Source of the DNA: DAITQM01 sp036832975
GTDB taxonomy: Bacteria > Pseudomonadota > Gammaproteobacteria > Xanthomonadales > Wenzhouxiangellaceae
Assembly: GCA_036832975.1 (NCBI GenBank)
Contig: DAITQM010000005.1
Span: forward strand, 1 to 64,000
DNA: 64,000 nt
Direction of reading: 5' to 3'
Shown: one piece after another, positions 1 through 6,655 of the stretch
Layout: every line of letters begins with the position of its first letter
Numbering within the stretch: the stretch's first letter is position 1
Program-made: the position numbers and the translations under genes
The notes under the pieces: model-generated
The model's input: the letters and a program-made list of their open reading frames with translations, nothing else
Told to the model about the DNA's origin: nothing
The model's database searches: none

Positions 1-190
1 ACACCAACATGTGCCTATGCCGCTTTATGAGGCTTTATTTTCGTAGGTTTTAGTATACGACAAGCATCGCCATCATCCCCGGGTAGTGCGTCTAACCGAT
101 GCGCTGAAATTGATTTGCGGCTGAGTGGGTTATGAAAACATGGTCACCCACCGAAAACAAATGATGGGGGGCGTTTTCATCTTAAAGCAT
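1..190. other. Window start without a gene
   Basis: No coding sequence with supporting homology is visible here. The stretch contains an inverted repeat, ATGAAAAC at 132-139 and GTTTTCAT at 173-180. It lies just downstream of the toxin gene and could form a weak hairpin after its stop. An antisense open frame that crosses the toxin and antitoxin genes is a shadow. Confidence 0.5.
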
Positions 191-613
191 TCATTGTGCG
201 GGCGTGACCAATTCCAGGTCGGGAAAGCAAGTGCGATAGCGGTCTTGATCGGCGGTTGCGAGACGGGCTTTGAGAATGAGCGCATGAGCGCCGATGAAAA
301 AGTCCGGCAAGGGCATTACGGCGGCGACTTTGCCACTTTTACGTTTGCGCCGGAGGCGATAATCGGCATAGGCCGCGGCGCACACCGGCGCGGCTGCGAC
401 GGGCAAATCCACGATAGCAACGCCCCAAGAACGAATCCGGTCAGCGACGTTGTCGGGGTCGGCGTCGCCGACGCAGATCTCCGCCACCACGATCGGGTTG
501 ATCATGGCCCCTTCGCCGGTGACCGCGGTCGCGATGAGCTGACGCGACCAATCGTAAAAAGGCGCTTCGACCTCAAAAGCGTAGATCAGCACATTGGTAT
601 CGAGGAAAATCAC
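191..613 (-). CDS. vapC: PIN-domain toxin (VapC family)
   Basis: This is a PIN-domain ribonuclease of 140 aa, the expected length for VapC toxins, which usually cleave tRNA or rRNA when freed from their antitoxin. The PIN signature is complete: it opens with MIFLDTNVLIYAFE, carrying Asp5. Glu45 sits in VVAEIC, Asp104 in PDFFIGAHA, and Asp122 and Asp124 in the ATADQD motif. These acidic residues bind the catalytic magnesium. The gene overlaps the upstream antitoxin gene by four bases (ATGA), the usual arrangement for translational coupling. The family assignment is firm. The RNA target is unknown. Confidence 0.9.
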   Translation of the reverse strand: MIFLDTNVLIYAFEVEAPFYDWSRQLIATAVTGEGAMINPIVVAEICVGDADPDNVADRIRSWGVAIVDLPVAAAPVCAAAYADYRLRRKRKSGKVAAVMPLPDFFIGAHALILKARLATADQDRYRTCFPDLELVTPAQ

Positions 614-843
614 GACTCGCGGGTCATGCGCCGGATCGCGTCCCAGCGCAACCGGGACTGCAACGGCGCTTTGTCCAGCGCGGTGATCACCTCGGCGGCA
701 GTGCGGCGTCCGGTGCTTGGGGGACGAACCAGTTTGACCAGGATGTACCGTCCGTTCTCGCTCTGCTGCACGTCGAAGACATCCCCCGGGGTGGCTTCCG
801 GCAGCACAACACGCCTTTTTTGGTCAGCGGTGGTCACGCTCAT
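610..843 (-). CDS. vapB: Antitoxin of the VapBC pair, AbrB/MazE-like
   Basis: This 77-aa protein precedes and overlaps the PIN toxin, the standard position for its antitoxin. The first 40 residues, around QKRRVVLPEATPGDVFDV, look like an AbrB/MazE swapped-hairpin DNA-binding domain. The basic C-terminal part, ending RLRWDAIRRMTRES, would wrap the toxin. No Shine-Dalgarno sequence precedes the ATG. Instead a good promoter ends only six bases upstream, so the transcript is probably leaderless. The pair likely represses itself through the palindromes in that promoter. Confidence 0.82.
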   Translation of the reverse strand: MSVTTADQKRRVVLPEATPGDVFDVQQSENGRYILVKLVRPPSTGRRTAAEVITALDKAPLQSRLRWDAIRRMTRES

Positions 844-844
844 G

Positions 845-878
845 GTGGGATTATCCCACTATAAGTGGACGATATCAA
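845..878 (-). promoter_or_regulatory. vapBC promoter with overlapping operator palindromes
   Basis: Read on the minus strand, TTGATA (873-878) is followed after 17 bases by GATAAT (850-855). The ATG begins six bases after the -10, so transcription would start about at the start codon. The -10 lies inside the palindrome GTGGGA-TTA-TCCCAC (845-859). A second palindrome, CCACT-ATA-AGTGG (856-868), shares its CCACT arm. Together they give three half-sites, a typical layout for antitoxin autorepression. Confidence 0.6.
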
Positions 879-1082
879 CTCATCAATCGACCACTCGCCA
901 CTGTCGCTGACGACCCCGTCTACGGTAATGCCGCAACCTACCAGCCTGGCCTGATCCGGGCAGGTCGAGGCATTGGTACTGACCGTAAGACGGGATTCCC
1001 GCATCTACCTGTCTGTCGCGTCGCTACAGGCCGGCGGGAATGACGCAAGCGAGGACGGTTGGGGAGGGCGGTAAAAACAAAG

Positions 1083-1137
1083 CGCGGATAAGCGAAGCCC
1101 CAGGTGTCTTGGAGCCTGGGGCTTGCTCGCGGATAAG
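1083..1137. repeat. Stem-loop flanked by direct repeats
   Basis: A perfect 10-bp inverted repeat, AAGCCCCAGG (1095-1104) and CCTGGGGCTT (1115-1124), encloses a 10-base loop. It is flanked on both sides by the direct repeat CGCGGATAAG (1083-1092 and 1128-1137). The symmetry resembles a REP-like or small mobile element. No second copy was seen in this window. Confidence 0.5.
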
Positions 1138-1417
1138 ATTTGAGATTTGAGGATCTGCTAACCGGCTCAAGATCAACAACAGCGGGCTGCCATTTCCAAG
1201 TCTCTTCAACCGGGTCTCAGACCCCGCTTCACCCCCCGAAAGTTTTCACTCCCGAAAGGCTTCCGCGCGACTACCTTTCTACGCCGGTTGAACCCTGTTG
1301 TCAAGCGAAAAAAGGCGATTATCGATAGCTAAAAAAAAATATTTTAAATTCCGTCATTAAATCATCATGATATCGCAAAAAAATCGAAATCCGGTGCGAT
1401 AAGTCTATGATCTATAT

Positions 1418-1456
1418 GTTTTTTCTTAGGGTTTTTTCTTAGGGTTTTTTCATAGG
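1418..1456. repeat. Three tandem 13-bp repeats
   Basis: The unit GTTTTTTCTTAGG occurs at 1418-1430 and 1431-1443. A third copy at 1444-1456 differs by one base (CAT for CTT). The array is too short and lacks spacers, so it is not a CRISPR. It lies in the AT-rich island downstream of the M13 peptidase gene. Confidence 0.75.
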
Positions 1457-1513
1457 AATTATTCATGGGGGCTGTTTGCACCGGTGGGCGAGGCGATCCG
1501 CATCGGCCGGGGC

Positions 1514-1537
1514 GCCCGCCGGCGGAGGCCGGCGGGC
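1514..1537 (-). terminator. GC-rich hairpin after the M13 peptidase gene
   Basis: GCCCGCCGG (1514-1522) pairs with CCGGCGGGC (1529-1537) around a 6-base loop, just past the stop codon of the minus-strand peptidase gene. No U-run follows it directly. It is a candidate 3'-end structure rather than a textbook intrinsic terminator. Confidence 0.4.
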
Positions 1538-1546
1538 GGGGTGGCG

Positions 1547-3610
1547 TCACCAGATCTTGACGCGCTCTTCCGGTTCCAGGTACATGCCGTCGCCGGGCGC
1601 GGTGCCGAAAGCCTCGTGGAAGGCCGGGAGATTGGGCAGCACGACGTTGGTTCTGGCCTTCGACGGCGAGTGCGGATCGACGACCAGACGGCGGCGCAGT
1701 TCTTCGTCGCGGTACAGGCGGCGCCAGATCTGGGCCCAGCCCATGAAGAAGCGCTGCTCGCCGCTCAAACCGTCGATCGTCGCCGGTTCGCGCCCGGCGA
1801 GCGATAGTTGCCAGGCCAGATGAGCGATGCTCAGACCGCCCAGGTCGCCGATGTTCTCGCCGGAGGTGAACTGCCCGTTGACCGTCAGATCGTCGATCGC
1901 GACGAAGGCGTCGTACTGCGCCGCCAGCTTGTTTTTGCGTTGTTCGAATTCGGCGGCGTCGGCTTCCGTCCACCAGTCAGTCAGCGAGCCGTCGGCGGCG
2001 AATTTGCGCCCCTGGTCGTCGAAACCGTGGCCGATTTCATGGCCGATGACCGCGCCGATACCGCCGTAATTGACCGCGTCATCGGCTCCGACGTCGAAGA
2101 ACGGCGGCTGCAGGATCGCCGCCGGGAAAACGATCTCGTTCCACAACGGGTTGTAGTAGGCGTTGATCGTCTGCGGCGTCATGAACCATTCGTTTTTGTC
2201 CACCGGCTCGTCGAGGCGGTCGATCTGCCGCTGCGTCTGCCAGAGGCGGGCGCGGCGAATGTTGCCGGCCAGGTCGCCGGCTTTGATTTCCAGCGCGCTG
2301 TAGTCCTTCCACTCGTCCGGATAGCCGATCTTGGGACGGAAAGACGCCAGTTTTTCGAGCGCTTTTTGCCGCGTCGCTTCGCTCATCCACTCGAGGTTGC
2401 CGATCGATTCGCGGTAGGCGGCGATCAGATTGTCGATCAGTTGCGTCATTCGCGCCTTGGCGTCAGGCTTGAAGTGGCGCGCCACGTAAAGCCGGCCGAG
2501 CAACTCGCCGACGTAGTCGTCCATGTCGGCGATCGCCCGCTTCCAGCGCGGCCGGGGTTCTTCCTGGCCTTGCAAGCCCTGACGCTGAAAAGCGAACCAC
2601 AGCTTGAACAGCTCGTTATTAAGCGCTGGGGCGTAACTGTCGAGGAGTTGAACGACGAGATAGGCTTGCCATAGATCAAGCGGCGTGTCGGCGACGATGC
2701 CATTCAGGCCCTCGAAGTAGCTCGGCTGGCTGACGATGTACTCGTCGCGGGCCGGAATCCGGTAGCCATCGAGCACGGCCTGCCAGCCGATCGCGGGCGC
2801 CAGATCGAGCATCCGGGCCAGTGGCATCGGGTTGTAGCGTTTGTTCGGATCGCGATTTTCTTCGCGGCTCCATTGGACCTCGGCGATCCGGGTCTCGAGC
2901 GCCAGCAGTGCGGCAGCGGCCTTGTCCGGTTGCGGGTGGCCGGCGGCGGTGAGCAGGGCCGTGGCGTAGCCGAGGTACAGGTCGCGGGCCTTTGCGAAGC
3001 GCTCATCGTCTTTGAGGTAGTAATCGCGGTCGGGCAGGGTCAAGCCGTTCTGCGCGAAATAGACGGCGTGGATATCGGGGTTTTTCTGGTCGGAGAAGAT
3101 GCCGCCGCCGATCGGGCTTTGAACGTTTTCGCGGTCGAGTACACCGAAGGCGTGAAACAGCGCCGCCGGCCCGTCGATCGCGTCGATCATCGCCAGTTGC
3201 TCGGCGAGCGGTGTCAGGCCGAGGGCCTCGGCTTGTTTCTCGTCCATGTAACTGGTATAGAAATCGCGGATTTTCTGCTCGGTGCTGCCGGGGGCCGCGG
3301 CTTCGAGTTGCGCCGTTTCCTCGACGATGGCCCGCAGTTGCGCTTCGGCCTCGTCGGCCAGCTTGCTGAAGGCGCCGTAATTCGACTTGTCGGCCGGGAT
3401 CTCGGTGGTGGCCAGCCAGGTGCCGTTGACGTATTGGTAAAAATCGTCTTGCGGGCGGACTGTGGTATCGAAGCCGGTGGTGTCGATGCCGCTGGCTGGC
3501 GCCGCCGCCGGAGTGCTTTCGCCGGTGGGCGGTGCGGCGGGTTCACAGGCGGCGAGCAGGGTGAGGGCGCTCATGGTCACCAGCAGTGGCAAGCGGATGG
3601 GGTGGTGCAT
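1547..3610 (-). CDS. M13-family zinc metallopeptidase (neprilysin/PepO-like), lipoprotein
   Basis: This encodes a secreted oligopeptidase of the neprilysin (M13) family, 687 aa from the chosen start. The zinc motif HEIGH lies near residues 524-528 in HEIGHGFDDQGRKF. The second motif, GENIGDLGG near residue 585, supplies the third zinc ligand (ExxxD). The family signature NAYYNPLWNEIVFP precedes them. I chose the ATG at 3610 because a strong GGAGGA site precedes it and the product then starts with a lipoprotein signal, MHHPIRLPLLVTMSALTLLA followed by Cys. The lipobox LLAAC implies anchoring to a membrane facing the periplasm, followed by a Pro/Ala-rich linker. It stands alone, divergent from the heat-shock gene. 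Substrates are unknown. Confidence 0.92.
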   Translation of the reverse strand: MHHPIRLPLLVTMSALTLLAACEPAAPPTGESTPAAAPASGIDTTGFDTTVRPQDDFYQYVNGTWLATTEIPADKSNYGAFSKLADEAEAQLRAIVEETAQLEAAAPGSTEQKIRDFYTSYMDEKQAEALGLTPLAEQLAMIDAIDGPAALFHAFGVLDRENVQSPIGGGIFSDQKNPDIHAVYFAQNGLTLPDRDYYLKDDERFAKARDLYLGYATALLTAAGHPQPDKAAAALLALETRIAEVQWSREENRDPNKRYNPMPLARMLDLAPAIGWQAVLDGYRIPARDEYIVSQPSYFEGLNGIVADTPLDLWQAYLVVQLLDSYAPALNNELFKLWFAFQRQGLQGQEEPRPRWKRAIADMDDYVGELLGRLYVARHFKPDAKARMTQLIDNLIAAYRESIGNLEWMSEATRQKALEKLASFRPKIGYPDEWKDYSALEIKAGDLAGNIRRARLWQTQRQIDRLDEPVDKNEWFMTPQTINAYYNPLWNEIVFPAAILQPPFFDVGADDAVNYGGIGAVIGHEIGHGFDDQGRKFAADGSLTDWWTEADAAEFEQRKNKLAAQYDAFVAIDDLTVNGQFTSGENIGDLGGLSIAHLAWQLSLAGREPATIDGLSGEQRFFMGWAQIWRRLYRDEELRRRLVVDPHSPSKARTNVVLPNLPAFHEAFGTAPGDGMYLEPEERVKIW

Positions 3611-3749
3611 TGTAATGATTCCTCCGGGAGCGGTAAAAAAGCGGCGGGCCGGGCTCGTCGCGCCCCGCAGCAGCGGGATGTGGACCAAGTCGAGCAAAGA
3701 TACACCAGGATCGCCGGCCATGCCCCCTGCCGGAGGTCATGCTCGGGGT

Positions 3750-3778
3750 CTTGATAAAGGGCGGCGATAACCTCATTT
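3750..3778 (+). promoter_or_regulatory. Candidate sigma32 heat-shock promoter
   Basis: CTTGATA (3750-3756), a 14-base spacer and CCTCATTT (3771-3778) closely match the sigma32 consensus CTTGAAA-N11-15-CCCCATnT. The predicted leader of about 110 bases ends at the small heat-shock gene and includes a thermometer-like hairpin. Confidence 0.5.
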
Positions 3779-3872
3779 CCAAACTGCGGCTGCCGGTTTC
3801 GGAGCCGTATCCGCCGGCTATCAGCAGCGGATGAGCGCGCCCTGGGGCCTCTTCCCGGGGCGGATCGATCGT

Positions 3873-3896
3873 CATATTGCTTCTTTGGAGGATATG
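3873..3896 (+). promoter_or_regulatory. ROSE-like RNA thermometer over the hsp20 ribosome binding site
   Basis: CAUAU (3873-3877) pairs with AUAUG (3892-3896). Inside this stem UGCUUC (3878-3883) faces the Shine-Dalgarno GGAGG (3887-3891) across a UUU loop. The pairing leaves one G of UUGCU bulged or mismatched opposite the SD. That is the hallmark of ROSE thermometers upstream of small heat-shock genes in alpha- and gammaproteobacteria. The start codon at 3899 follows. Melting at higher temperature would expose the SD. Confidence 0.6.
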
Positions 3897-3898
3897 CC

Positions 3899-4360
3899 AT
3901 GACTACATTTGATTTGACCCCCCTTTACCGCAGCGCGATCGGCTTCGACCGCTTGGCCAATTTGCTGAGCGGTGCAGCCCAGAACGACAACGGTTACCCG
4001 CCTTACAATATCGAGGCGGTGGACGACAACCACTACCGGATCACGATGGCGGTCGCCGGCTTCAGCCGGGACGAGATCGACATCGTCAGCCAACAGGAAA
4101 CGCTGGTCATCAGCGGCCGGAAGACTGACGACGAGAAGGCCGAGCGTCGCTACCTGCACCGCGGCATTGCGACGCGCGGGTTCGAGCGCCGCTTCCAGTT
4201 GGCCGAACATGTTCGGGTGGGCAGCGCCAGTCTGGAAAACGGTTTGCTGCACATCGACCTGGCACGCGAGATCCCCGAAGCGCTTAAACCGCGCCGCATC
4301 GAAATCGGCAGCGGCGAGGCGTCGCGGGTGATCGAAGGCAAAAAGTCGAAAGCCGCTTGA
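3899..4360 (+). CDS. Small heat-shock protein, Hsp20/IbpA family
   Basis: This 153-aa alpha-crystallin-type chaperone binds unfolding cytosolic proteins without ATP and hands them to other chaperones. The N-terminus MTTFDLTPLYRSAIGFDRLA is the IbpA/IbpB type. The alpha-crystallin domain spans about residues 35-128 and includes YRITMAVAGFSRDEIDI and the closing ENGLLHIDLAREIPE. A short C-terminal tail ends in KKSKAA, with a weak RRIEI in place of the usual IxI anchor. Upstream are a sigma32-like promoter and a ROSE-like hairpin that covers the SD, so expression is probably controlled by heat at both transcription and translation. It is monocistronic: two hairpins follow the gene. Confidence 0.93.
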   Translation: MTTFDLTPLYRSAIGFDRLANLLSGAAQNDNGYPPYNIEAVDDNHYRITMAVAGFSRDEIDIVSQQETLVISGRKTDDEKAERRYLHRGIATRGFERRFQLAEHVRVGSASLENGLLHIDLAREIPEALKPRRIEIGSGEASRVIEGKKSKAA

Positions 4361-4368
4361 GGCCGTTG

Positions 4369-4395
4369 CGCCGCCGGGGCGCCGCCCCGGCGGCG
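4369..4395 (+). terminator. Strong hairpin after hsp20
   Basis: The 12-base arms CGCCGCCGGGGC (4369-4380) and GCCCCGGCGGCG (4384-4395) pair perfectly around a 3-base loop, eight bases after the hsp20 stop. There is no clear U-tract. A second hairpin follows within 16 bases. Confidence 0.45.
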
Positions 4396-4410
4396 TGCTA
4401 AGCGACCAAA

Positions 4411-4432
4411 CAGGCCCGCCGCGGCGGGCCTG
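4411..4432 (+). terminator. Perfect palindrome between hsp20 and the SDR gene
   Basis: CAGGCCCGCCG (4411-4421) is followed directly by its reverse complement, CGGCGGGCCTG (4422-4432). It makes a 22-base perfect palindrome with TCGTTG after it. Together with the preceding hairpin it probably ends hsp20 transcription. Confidence 0.45.
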
Positions 4433-4465
4433 TCGTTGACTGCAACAAAGGCGTCACGGTGCCCG

Positions 4466-5200
4466 ATGTTCAAAGACGAAACCTGGTTGATCACCGGGGC
4501 CGCCGGGGCGCTCGGCTCGGCCTTGGCCACTGCCTTGGCGGCCGGCGGGGCAAAGACCATTCTGCTCGACCGCGAACGGCGGCGGCTGGACCTGCTGGCC
4601 GACCGGATCGAGAGCGCACACGGGGTCGCGCCGTTCCTGATGCCGATGGATCTTTTGGGAGCAAAAATAGAAGAATATCAAATACTTAAAGATTCAATCG
4701 AATCTAATTTATCAAAACTGAACGGAATCATTCATTGCGCTGCGACGCAGCGCGGACTGGTGCCGCACGAGCAGATTTCGCCGGCCGAGTGGCAGGCGGG
4801 CTGGCAGCTCCATTTGCACGCCCCGTATTGGCTGTCACGGACCCTGTTACCGTTGCTGACTGGCGGCTGGCTGGTCTTTCCGCTCGAATCGCTGGCCACG
4901 ATGGCCGGTGCGTACCGCGGCGTTTACGGCATCGGTCAGTGGGCGTTGCACGCCCTGGTCCGGCAGATAGCGGCCGAGTGGCGCGGGCACGGGGTGCGGG
5001 TGATCGGTATCGAAACCGGGCCGTTTTACAGTCCCCTGTACAGCGCCGTCCGGCCCGCCGACCCGCCGGCGACGCTGCCCGCGGCGGCGGCCGTCGCCGG
5101 TGCCGTACTCGGCGAACTCGGCACGCCGCTCGATCCGGCGACCGTGATCCGCACTTTACCGGGCGTCAGCGGCGACGCAGGAGAGCATAATCCGCGATAA
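4466..5200 (+). CDS. Degenerate short-chain dehydrogenase/reductase, YciK-like
   Basis: This 244-aa Rossmann-fold protein matches the YciK branch of the SDR superfamily by its layout. The nucleotide motif TGAAGALGSALA is near residue 14, PMDLLGA near 62 and GIIHCAA near 89. The catalytic Ser and Tyr appear in ESLATMAGAYRGVYG. The usual YxxxK is YGIGQ here, so the catalytic lysine is replaced by glutamine and normal reductase activity is doubtful. A stretch of about 75 bases (4652-4728) uses AT-rich codons unlike the rest of the gene, yet keeps the frame. I start at ATG 4466, because an upstream TTG at 4436 lies inside the preceding terminator region. Function unknown. Confidence 0.75.
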   Translation: MFKDETWLITGAAGALGSALATALAAGGAKTILLDRERRRLDLLADRIESAHGVAPFLMPMDLLGAKIEEYQILKDSIESNLSKLNGIIHCAATQRGLVPHEQISPAEWQAGWQLHLHAPYWLSRTLLPLLTGGWLVFPLESLATMAGAYRGVYGIGQWALHALVRQIAAEWRGHGVRVIGIETGPFYSPLYSAVRPADPPATLPAAAAVAGAVLGELGTPLDPATVIRTLPGVSGDAGEHNPR

Positions 5201-5238
5201 TCCGGCATCGAATATCTTGGTTGAGGAGAGATGAGGCC

Positions 5239-5583
5239 ATGAGCGACGATTTGTTTTTGCGCATCATCCGGCGCGAGATTCCGGCCGAGATTGTTTATGA
5301 AAACGACCGCGTGCTGGCTTTTCGCGATATCGACCCGCAAGCGCCGGTGCATGTGCTGATCGTTCCCAAGACACGCTTCGCGACGATCAACGACCTGCAA
5401 GCGGAGCACGCCGCGCTGCTCGGCGAGATGGTGCTCGCAGCGCGCGACATCGCCGTGGCCGAGGGGATCGCCGATAACGGCTACCGGTTGGTGATGAACT
5501 GCAACGCCGACGGCGGGCAGTCGGTGTTTCACATCCATTTGCACCTGCTCGGCGGCCGGCGGATGCACTGGCCGCCGGGATGA
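5239..5583 (+). CDS. HIT-family nucleotide-binding hydrolase (HinT-like)
   Basis: This 114-aa histidine-triad protein ends with the diagnostic HxHxH motif in SVFHIHLHLLGGR, followed by the short tail MHWPPG typical of HinT-type enzymes. Such proteins hydrolyse purine nucleoside phosphoramidates in the cytosol. The N-terminal half contains the conserved IPAEIVYENDRVLAFRDI and PVHVLIVPK. The ATG at 5239 has GAGGAGAG just upstream. The gene lies 13 bases before a periplasmic adaptor gene and may be cotranscribed with the exporter, though no functional link is known. Confidence 0.92.
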   Translation: MSDDLFLRIIRREIPAEIVYENDRVLAFRDIDPQAPVHVLIVPKTRFATINDLQAEHAALLGEMVLAARDIAVAEGIADNGYRLVMNCNADGGQSVFHIHLHLLGGRRMHWPPG

Positions 5584-5596
5584 GGAAGTGGATTCG

Positions 5597-6655
5597 ATGA
5601 GCGACCCGTCTTTGGCGGTGCGCAGCACGGCGGACAAGTCGGCGCTGTTGCGTTCGCTGGCGCTCGACCGCGAAAGCGTAGCGGCCCCTCAACCCCGGCG
5701 CGGCTTCCATCGCTGGCCGGTGATCATGGCCGCCGCCTTCGTCACGGCCGTCCTGTTCGGTGTCTACGTGCTATGGCGCTCCGAGAAGCCGGTGCCGCCT
5801 GCCGCCGGTTCCGCATCGCCTGCCGCACCGGCGGTGGAAACGAACGCGGCAACGGTGCCGCCGGCCGGTGGCGCGGTGCTCGAAGCAACCGGTTATGTGA
5901 CGGCGCGGCGCATCGCGACGGTGTCGGCCAAAGTGACCGGCAAGGTCATGGCGGTGTATATCGAAGAGGGCATGGCGGTCGAGGAAGGCCAGGTGCTGGC
6001 CCGTCTCGACCCGACCGACGCCGAGGCGGCGTTGTCGTTGGCGCTTGCCGAGCAGCATGCGGCGGTGGCCCGACTGGCCGAACTCGAAGCCCGGTTGGCG
6101 TTCGCCGAACGGGAAAAAGTGCGGCAAAGCGAATTGCAAAAACGTGACCTGGCGAGTGCCGCGGTGCTCGATTCGGCGGCCACCGAGGTGGCGACGCTCA
6201 AGGCGCAACTGGGAAGCGCCCGGGCCGCGGTCGAGGTCGCGGCGCGGGCCGCCGCGGTGAGCCGCACGCAGCTCGATAATACCGTGATCCGCGCCCCGTT
6301 CAGCGGCATCGTGATCGCCAAGGCGGCCCAACCCGGCGAAATGATTTCGCCGGTGTCAGCCGGCGGCGGCTTTACTCGCACCGGCATCGGCACTATCGTC
6401 GATATGGATTCGCTTGAGGTCGAGGTCGAGGTCAACGAAGCTTACATCCAACGTGTGGAGCCGGAGCAACCCGTGAAGATTGTGTTGAACGCCTATCCCG
6501 ACGAGCCGCTGCCGGGCCGGGTGTTGGCCATCATTCCCGCCGCCGATCGCAGCAAAGCCACGGTCCGCGTGCGCGTCGCGTTTGCCGCCCGCGACCCGCG
6601 GGCCGTGCCCGATATGGGCGTGCGGGTTTCATTTCTGGAGAACGGGGCGCCATGA
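5597..6655 (+). CDS. Periplasmic adaptor subunit of a MacA/HlyD-type exporter
   Basis: This 352-aa membrane-fusion protein would link an inner-membrane ABC transporter to an outer-membrane channel. A single N-terminal membrane segment lies at about residues 38-60 (WPVIMAAAFVTAVLFGVYVL). A lipoyl domain follows, with its halves split by an alpha-helical hairpin around residues 140-210 (rich in AEQHAAVARLAELEARL). A barrel domain then includes DNTVIRAPFSGIVIAKAAQPGE-type sequence. The ATG at 5597 is preferred to an in-frame GTG at 5588, because GATGAGGAAG then sits at proper spacing. It overlaps the ATPase gene by four bases. The substrate is not evident. Confidence 0.9.
   Translation: MSDPSLAVRSTADKSALLRSLALDRESVAAPQPRRGFHRWPVIMAAAFVTAVLFGVYVLWRSEKPVPPAAGSASPAAPAVETNAATVPPAGGAVLEATGYVTARRIATVSAKVTGKVMAVYIEEGMAVEEGQVLARLDPTDAEAALSLALAEQHAAVARLAELEARLAFAEREKVRQSELQKRDLASAAVLDSAATEVATLKAQLGSARAAVEVAARAAAVSRTQLDNTVIRAPFSGIVIAKAAQPGEMISPVSAGGGFTRTGIGTIVDMDSLEVEVEVNEAYIQRVEPEQPVKIVLNAYPDEPLPGRVLAIIPAADRSKATVRVRVAFAARDPRAVPDMGVRVSFLENGAP

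Larger units (their letters stand above)
844..1546. other. Long intergenic region with hairpin, AT-rich patch and short tandem repeats
   Basis: No convincing gene lies in this 0.7-kb stretch. It holds the vapBC promoter at its left end and a stem-loop with flanking direct repeats at 1083-1137. An AT-rich island covers roughly 1318-1465, in strong contrast to its surroundings. Three tandem 13-base repeats lie at 1418-1456, and a GC-rich hairpin at 1514-1537 follows the peptidase gene. Short open frames here have neither ribosome binding sites nor recognisable products. Confidence 0.6.

Noticed and set aside
125..910. A 261-codon plus-strand frame across the toxin-antitoxin pair
   Set aside because: It is antisense to two recognised genes, has no homology that I can see, and has low-complexity composition.
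1418..1456. Possible CRISPR array
   Set aside because: Three 13-base units without spacers, and no cas genes.
1365..1466. A 33-codon open frame (MNNSYEKTLRKNPKKKHI...) across the 13-bp repeats on the minus strand
   Set aside because: No ribosome binding site, and the lysine-rich sequence is simply the translated A-rich repeat.
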